A stretch of DNA of 13,604 nucleotides. It comes from UBA2402 sp044371005. GTDB taxonomy: Bacteria > Planctomycetota > Phycisphaerae > Phycisphaerales > UBA1924. Location of the stretch: positions 1 to 13,604 of the forward strand of contig JBILUL010000133.1 in assembly GCA_044371005.1 (NCBI GenBank). The letters are read 5' to 3'. The translations under genes were made by a program, and so were the position numbers. The notes below the pieces were generated by a model. The model ran no database searches, was not told the origin of the DNA, and worked only from the letters and a program-made list of their open reading frames with translations. Shown here piece by piece: positions 7,200-13,604 of this stretch (its first letter is position 1; each line of letters starts with the position of its first letter).

Positions 7200-8366
7200 C
7201 TACTTCTTCGAGTCCTTCTCGTGCCCGCCCAGGAAGTCCTTGACCTTCTTCCAGAAGCTCTCGCTCTCGGGCAGGACCGCCTTCTCTTCCGTCGTCGCGT
7301 ATTCACGCAGCAGCTGTTCCTGCTTGGCCGTCAGCTTCCGCGGCATCTCGAGCTTCATCACCACGCCCAGATCGCCGCGGCGACCGCTGCGCAGATTCGG
7401 CAGGCCCATGCCATCAATCCTGAACGCCTGCCCATGCTGCGTGCCACGCGGAATCGTCAACGGCTTGTTGCCATCAAGCGTCGGCACATCGATCTCGGCC
7501 CCCAGCGCCGCCTGCGTGAAGCTGATGGGCATCTCCAGGATGAGATGATCGCCCTCGCGGTGATAGAGCGAGTGCTTGCGCACACGAACCACCACATGCA
7601 GATCGCCCCGCGCCCCCTGACCCGAAGGCGACACTTCCTGCGGAGGAGGCTCACCCTCGCCGCTCACCGCCATTGCCTGACCATCGCTGATCCCCGGAGG
7701 AATCTTCACCGTCAGCTTGCGCTTGCGGGGTGTGCGGCCCTTGCCGCGGCAGGTCTCGCAGAACTCCTTGACGATCTGCCCGCGCCCGCCACACTGCGGA
7801 CAGGCCACGACCATCCGGAACATGCCACCCAGCCCGCTCTGCTGCACACGCCCCTGCCCGCCGCACGTCGTGCACTTGACCGGCTTGCTGCCAGCCTTCG
7901 CGCCGCTGCCGGTGCAAGTGTCGCAGACATCCATGCGGGTGAACTCGACATCGCGATCGCAGCCGCGGTAGACCTCTTCAAACGAGATCGCCACTTCGGT
8001 CTCAAGGTCGTAGCCGCGGGCCTGGCCGCCGGGCCGGCGACCGCCCCCACCACCGCCTCCACCGAAGATGTCGTTGAACATCGAGAAGATGTCCGTGACA
8101 TCCATGCGGGAAAAGTCGTGCCCCGCGGCTCCGCGCCCACGAAGACCCTCGTGCCCGTACTGGTCGTAGACCTTGCGCTTCTCCGCATCGGAGAGCACTT
8201 CATACGCCTCGGCAGACTCCTTGAACTTGGCCTCTGCCTCCGCATCACCCTGGTTGCGATCGGGGTGATACTTCATCGCCATGCGGCGGTAGGCACGCTT
8301 GACGTCTTCAGCGTCGGCGTTCTTCTCGATGCCGAGGATCTCGTAATAGTCGCGGGAGGTAGGCAT
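7200..8366 (-). CDS. dnaJ: Chaperone DnaJ (type I Hsp40)
   Basis: DnaJ binds unfolded protein and stimulates ATP hydrolysis by DnaK. All type I domains are present in the 388 residues: a J domain (about 5-70) with HPD at 34-36, a Gly-rich linker with eight consecutive glycines at 102-109, and four CxxCxGxG zinc motifs at C148/C151, C165/C168, C189/C192 and C203/C206. The C-terminal substrate-binding domains follow from about 215. The length is normal for the family. The ATG at 8364-8366 begins the typical RDYYEILGIEKNA. The upstream GGGAG is about 12 bases away, which is long. The gene starts after two strong hairpins that follow groEL1, so dnaJ-grpE (and probably the FmdB-type gene and acpS) may have their own promoter within 8367-8466. 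Confidence 0.97.
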   Translation of the reverse strand: MPTSRDYYEILGIEKNADAEDVKRAYRRMAMKYHPDRNQGDAEAEAKFKESAEAYEVLSDAEKRKVYDQYGHEGLRGRGAAGHDFSRMDVTDIFSMFNDIFGGGGGGGGRRPGGQARGYDLETEVAISFEEVYRGCDRDVEFTRMDVCDTCTGSGAKAGSKPVKCTTCGGQGRVQQSGLGGMFRMVVACPQCGGRGQIVKEFCETCRGKGRTPRKRKLTVKIPPGISDGQAMAVSGEGEPPPQEVSPSGQGARGDLHVVVRVRKHSLYHREGDHLILEMPISFTQAALGAEIDVPTLDGNKPLTIPRGTQHGQAFRIDGMGLPNLRSGRRGDLGVVMKLEMPRKLTAKQEQLLREYATTEEKAVLPESESFWKKVKDFLGGHEKDSKK

Positions 8367-8466
8367 GGGAATGGGAGGCTCCCGGCGGAATCACACGTTC
8401 ACGCGACCCGTCCGGCACGCGCAAAGGTAAAGGGACTGTCAAACGCAACGGACTCTTCGTACGAAT

Positions 8467-8496
8467 CGAGCCCGTGCGCTCTCACGCACGGGCTCG
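8467..8496 (-). terminator. Strong hairpin, probable terminator downstream of groEL1
   Basis: CGAGCCCGTGCG at 8467-8478 pairs perfectly over 12 bases with CGCACGGGCTCG at 8485-8496 around a 6-base loop. On the minus strand it lies 56 bases past the groEL1 stop. The following bases (ATTCGTACG) are only a poor U-tract, so termination is likely but may be incomplete. Confidence 0.6.
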
Positions 8497-8517
8497 GAGT
8501 AGTTGTTCTGGGAAGCC

Positions 8518-8534
8518 GCGGACCAGGGGTCCGC
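8518..8534 (-). terminator. Second hairpin immediately after groEL1
   Basis: GCGGACC pairs with GGTCCGC around a 3-base loop, 18 bases past the groEL1 stop. No T-run follows. Together with the hairpin at 8467-8496 it may form a tandem terminator or a 3'-end stabilising structure for the groES-groEL1 transcript. Confidence 0.4.
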
Positions 8535-8552
8535 ACGCGTGAGACCGGTCGA

Positions 8553-10169
<1,617 letters not shown>

Positions 10170-10253
10170 TGTGTTCCCGTTCTGTTTTTCGTGTGTTGCC
10201 TGCACCCGCCGGTGCCTCCGGCAAGGGGTTCAGCCGATTGGAGCAAAGCCCGA

Positions 10254-10544
10254 TCAGCCCTCGATGACGCCCAGCAGTTCCGACTCGCGCAGGATCAGGT
10301 GCTTCTCGCCCTTGATCTCGACTTCGGTGCCCGCGTACTTGCCGTAGACCACCGTGTCGCCGTTGCGAACGGTCATCTCAGCGCGCTTGCCGTTCTCGAG
10401 ACGCTTGCCCGGACCCGTCGAGACGACCTTGCCCTTCACGGGCTTTTCCTTGCTGGCCTCGGGCAGGTAGATGCCGCTGGCGGTTTTGGACTCGGCCTCG
10501 ATGGGCTTGACAAGAACGCGATCTTCAAGGGGCTTGACTGCCAT
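10254..10544 (-). CDS. groES: Co-chaperonin GroES
   Basis: The 96-residue, 10-kDa lid of the GroEL chamber. MAVKPLEDRVLVKPIEAESKTASGIYLPEASKEKP shows the usual N-terminal beta strand and the mobile loop (about residues 17-32) with the GroEL-contacting tripeptide I25-Y26-L27. The roof and C-terminal strand (VVYGKYAGTEVEIKGEKHLILRESELLGVIE) are complete. The start ATG at 10542-10544 has an upstream GGGAG about 11 bases away. It is the only groES here, so it may serve both GroELs. It is first in the groES-groEL1 unit, with a 111-base gap to the upstream dedA-family gene. That gap has no CIRCE operator but contains a 15-base palindrome. Confidence 0.97.
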   Translation of the reverse strand: MAVKPLEDRVLVKPIEAESKTASGIYLPEASKEKPVKGKVVSTGPGKRLENGKRAEMTVRNGDTVVYGKYAGTEVEIKGEKHLILRESELLGVIEG

Positions 10545-10582
10545 GACTGTTGACTCCCTGCAAATGTTCCGGCGTACTTGGC

Positions 10583-10597
10583 CGCACGTACCGTGCG
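10583..10597. promoter_or_regulatory. Palindrome upstream of groES, candidate operator
   Basis: CGCACG and CGTGCG are perfectly complementary around TAC, 39 bases upstream of the groES ATG. The classical CIRCE sequence (TTAGCACTC-N9-GAGTGCTAA) is absent from the 10545-10655 gap. The palindrome is short and could be coincidental; its position is the main reason for listing it. No convincing -35/-10 pair was found. Confidence 0.25.
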
Positions 10598-10655
10598 TCA
10601 GTGCCGAAGGACTCTTGACTGCATACCAATCACACCGACCCGTCCCGGAAACCCG

Positions 10656-11459
10656 TCAGGCCCGGGGGGCCGAATCACTCACTGACTTTCCCGCCGCGGC
10701 GGGCTTCACTTCAACTACCAGCGGAACCACGGTCACCGCCGGACCTGCTCCAACAACCGCTGCCGACACCGCCTTGGGCCCGCGCACCAGACGAATCAGA
10801 TATCCGATCACGACCGGAACGAGCCCGACCGCGAACATTCCCAGAATGAACAGGGTGAAGTTGTCCTTCACCCAGGGAATGTTGCCGGCCAGGTAGCCGG
10901 CCATCGTGCACACAAAGACCCACGCCATGCCACCAATCGCCGAGCAGAGCAGAAACGGGGTCGTCTTCATGTCGCTGATGCCCGCGACAAACGGGATCAT
11001 CGTGCGAAAGAAGGGAAGAAACCTCGCCACCGCCACTGCAAAGAGGCCGTACTTGCGGAAGAAGGCATCCGCTCTCACGAGGTCTTCCGACCGCACGAAC
11101 CGCGAGAACCTTCCACCGAAGAGCCGCCTGATTCCCTCACCCGCCGCCTCAATCCCAGGCTGGCCACCGAGCTTGATGCTCAGCGCCCGCCCGATCAGGA
11201 AGTTGGTGTAGTTGCCCACGAACGATGCAACCACCAGCGAGGAGAGAAACACCGAGAGCTTGAGACCGGTTTCAGGCCTTGCCGCCAGCGCGCCCACCGC
11301 AAACAGCAGTGAATCGCCAGGCAGAAAGGGCATGACCACCAGCCCCGTTTCCGCGAAGATCGTCAGGAACACCACCATGTACGTCCAGTGACCCATGGCC
11401 TCCGCCACGGCGTCGAGCCGGCCGTCGAAATGGGTGATGAACTCGATGATCTGATGCAT
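10656..11459 (-). CDS. DedA-family (SNARE-associated/VTT) membrane protein
   Basis: A 267-residue inner-membrane protein of the DedA family, members of which act in lipid (undecaprenyl-phosphate or phospholipid) translocation and membrane homeostasis. Family signatures: E37 before MPFLPGDSLLFAVGAL (43-58), GNYTNFLIGR (82-91), and RFLPFFRTMIPFVAGISDM (146-164) with the conserved arginines R146 and R152. Hydrophobic segments lie near 25-60, 67-90, 139-160, 172-192 and 200-223. The C-terminal 40 or so residues are Val/Ala-rich and not part of the conserved domain. The ATG at 11457-11459 has GAGG about nine bases upstream. It sits 54 bases after groEL2 and 111 before groES, an unusual position for a membrane protein inside a chaperone block. 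The specific substrate cannot be told from sequence. Confidence 0.93.
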   Translation of the reverse strand: MHQIIEFITHFDGRLDAVAEAMGHWTYMVVFLTIFAETGLVVMPFLPGDSLLFAVGALAARPETGLKLSVFLSSLVVASFVGNYTNFLIGRALSIKLGGQPGIEAAGEGIRRLFGGRFSRFVRSEDLVRADAFFRKYGLFAVAVARFLPFFRTMIPFVAGISDMKTTPFLLCSAIGGMAWVFVCTMAGYLAGNIPWVKDNFTLFILGMFAVGLVPVVIGYLIRLVRGPKAVSAAVVGAGPAVTVVPLVVEVKPAAAGKSVSDSAPRA

Positions 11460-11480
11460 GACGCGGACCTCAGCACGCGA

Positions 11481-11503
11481 AGCGGGAGAGCAACTCCCCC
11501 GCT
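11481..11503 (-). terminator. Weak hairpin between groEL2 and the DedA-family gene
   Basis: AGCGGGAG (11481-11488) pairs with CTCCCCCGCT (11494-11503), leaving a two-base bulge and a 5-base loop. There is no T-run after it on the minus strand. It lies 10 bases beyond the groEL2 stop and just upstream of the dedA-family ribosome binding site, so it could attenuate read-through rather than end transcription. Confidence 0.3.
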
Positions 11504-11513
11504 CACACGCGGC

Positions 11514-13256
<1,743 letters not shown>

Positions 13257-13604
13257 GGACTGTTCGCTCCCAATAGCGTGAAAATCGGGGAATGAGAAAT
13301 CAAGTGGAAAGCCGCCACGGAGGACCGGGGCGACACCCCTCACTTGGCAATCGGCATGCCAGAACCCCCCGCACAGGTCGGCCAGACCCACCAAGCCCTC
13401 CATTCGCCAGAGCCCCCTCCGAACCCTATCAAAACACAACCACGCCCCCCAGCCATGCCCTCACGCGGCATCGAACTGCACACCCAACGCCCAAGCCGCT
13501 GCCGTTCTGGCAGATTTCCCCCCAACGCACACCCTCCTCACCCACCCTCACAGGACCCACACCAAACGTGCCACCGATGCCCGGCTTGAAGAATCGGTGT
13601 CCCC
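13257..13604. other. Upstream region of groEL2, no gene seen
   Basis: I find no believable gene here. The plus strand from about 13330 is strongly C-rich and G-poor; reading frames in it are low-complexity Pro-rich translations. The 50 bases just upstream of groEL2 (13265-13310) are more AT-rich and are the likely promoter area, but neither a good sigma-70 pair nor the heat-shock sigma-32 spacing is present. No CIRCE operator is present. Confidence 0.5.
13572..13599. repeat. Hairpin at the right window edge
   Basis: CACCGAT at 13572-13578 pairs perfectly with ATCGGTG at 13593-13599 around a 14-base loop containing GCCCGGC. The minus strand of this edge begins GGGGACACCGATTC. It may be the end of an interspersed repeat continuing outside the window. 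Confidence 0.4.

Noticed and set aside
8437..8442. TTGACA (minus strand) as a promoter upstream of dnaJ
   Set aside because: The -35 hexamer is perfect, but no -10-like sequence lies 15-18 bases downstream, so a promoter cannot be supported from sequence alone.
13257..13439. Longer GroEL2 with 61 extra N-terminal residues
   Set aside because: The extension has no homology to GroEL, while MAAKDLVF at 13256 matches the family start and has GGGAG upstream.
13344..13589. 81-codon plus-strand frame in the C-rich region upstream of groEL2
   Set aside because: Pro/His-rich low-complexity translation caused by base skew; no ribosome binding site and no homology.

Overview
The window reads as chromosomal DNA of a GC-rich bacterium, most likely a planctomycete and plausibly of the Phycisphaerae. 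That placement is an inference from gene content: paired BatA-type and vWA/amidotransferase-like membrane proteins, a DUF1569 protein, a groES-linked GroEL without a GGM tail plus a second GroEL with one, and intergenic DNA full of hairpin repeats. No rRNA, tRNA, CRISPR array, transposase or phage gene was found. Nearly all genes lie on the minus strand; the only plus-strand gene is the DUF1569 gene.

Layout. Positions 1-4157 (minus) hold two overlapping membrane-protein genes: a complete BatA-type protein, then a vWA/amidotransferase-like protein that runs off the left edge. Positions 4158-4770 contain no gene but hold a large inverted pair of hairpin repeats. Positions 4771-5298 (plus) encode the DUF1569 protein. 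Positions 5299-5629 contain no gene but hold a second inverted pair of hairpin repeats with small palindromes. From 5630 to 13256 all genes are on the minus strand; in transcription order they are groEL2, a DedA-family gene, groES, groEL1, dnaJ, grpE, an FmdB-type zinc-ribbon gene and acpS. Positions 13257-13604 are the upstream region of groEL2, C-rich on the plus strand and ending in a further hairpin.

How the genes work together. GroES with one or both GroELs forms the folding chamber. DnaJ and GrpE are the co-chaperone and nucleotide-exchange factor of DnaK, which is not in the window. Two hairpins between groEL1 and dnaJ suggest that groES-groEL1 and dnaJ-grpE are separate transcripts. 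AcpS activates acyl carrier protein and looks like a tail-end neighbour. The two membrane proteins overlap by an ATGA and are probably translated together as part of a larger MoxR/Bat-type cluster continuing to the left.

Main points of interest. (1) Two hairpin-repeat pairs, each arranged head-to-head, bracket the single DUF1569 gene; one pair shows base changes that preserve pairing, and both share loop sequence. (2) The two GroELs have diverged: the groES-linked copy lacks the GGM tail, while the stand-alone copy has a long GGM tail, an insertion of about 18 residues and Asn at the position of E. coli Tyr203. (3) No CIRCE operator is visible upstream of either chaperonin locus.
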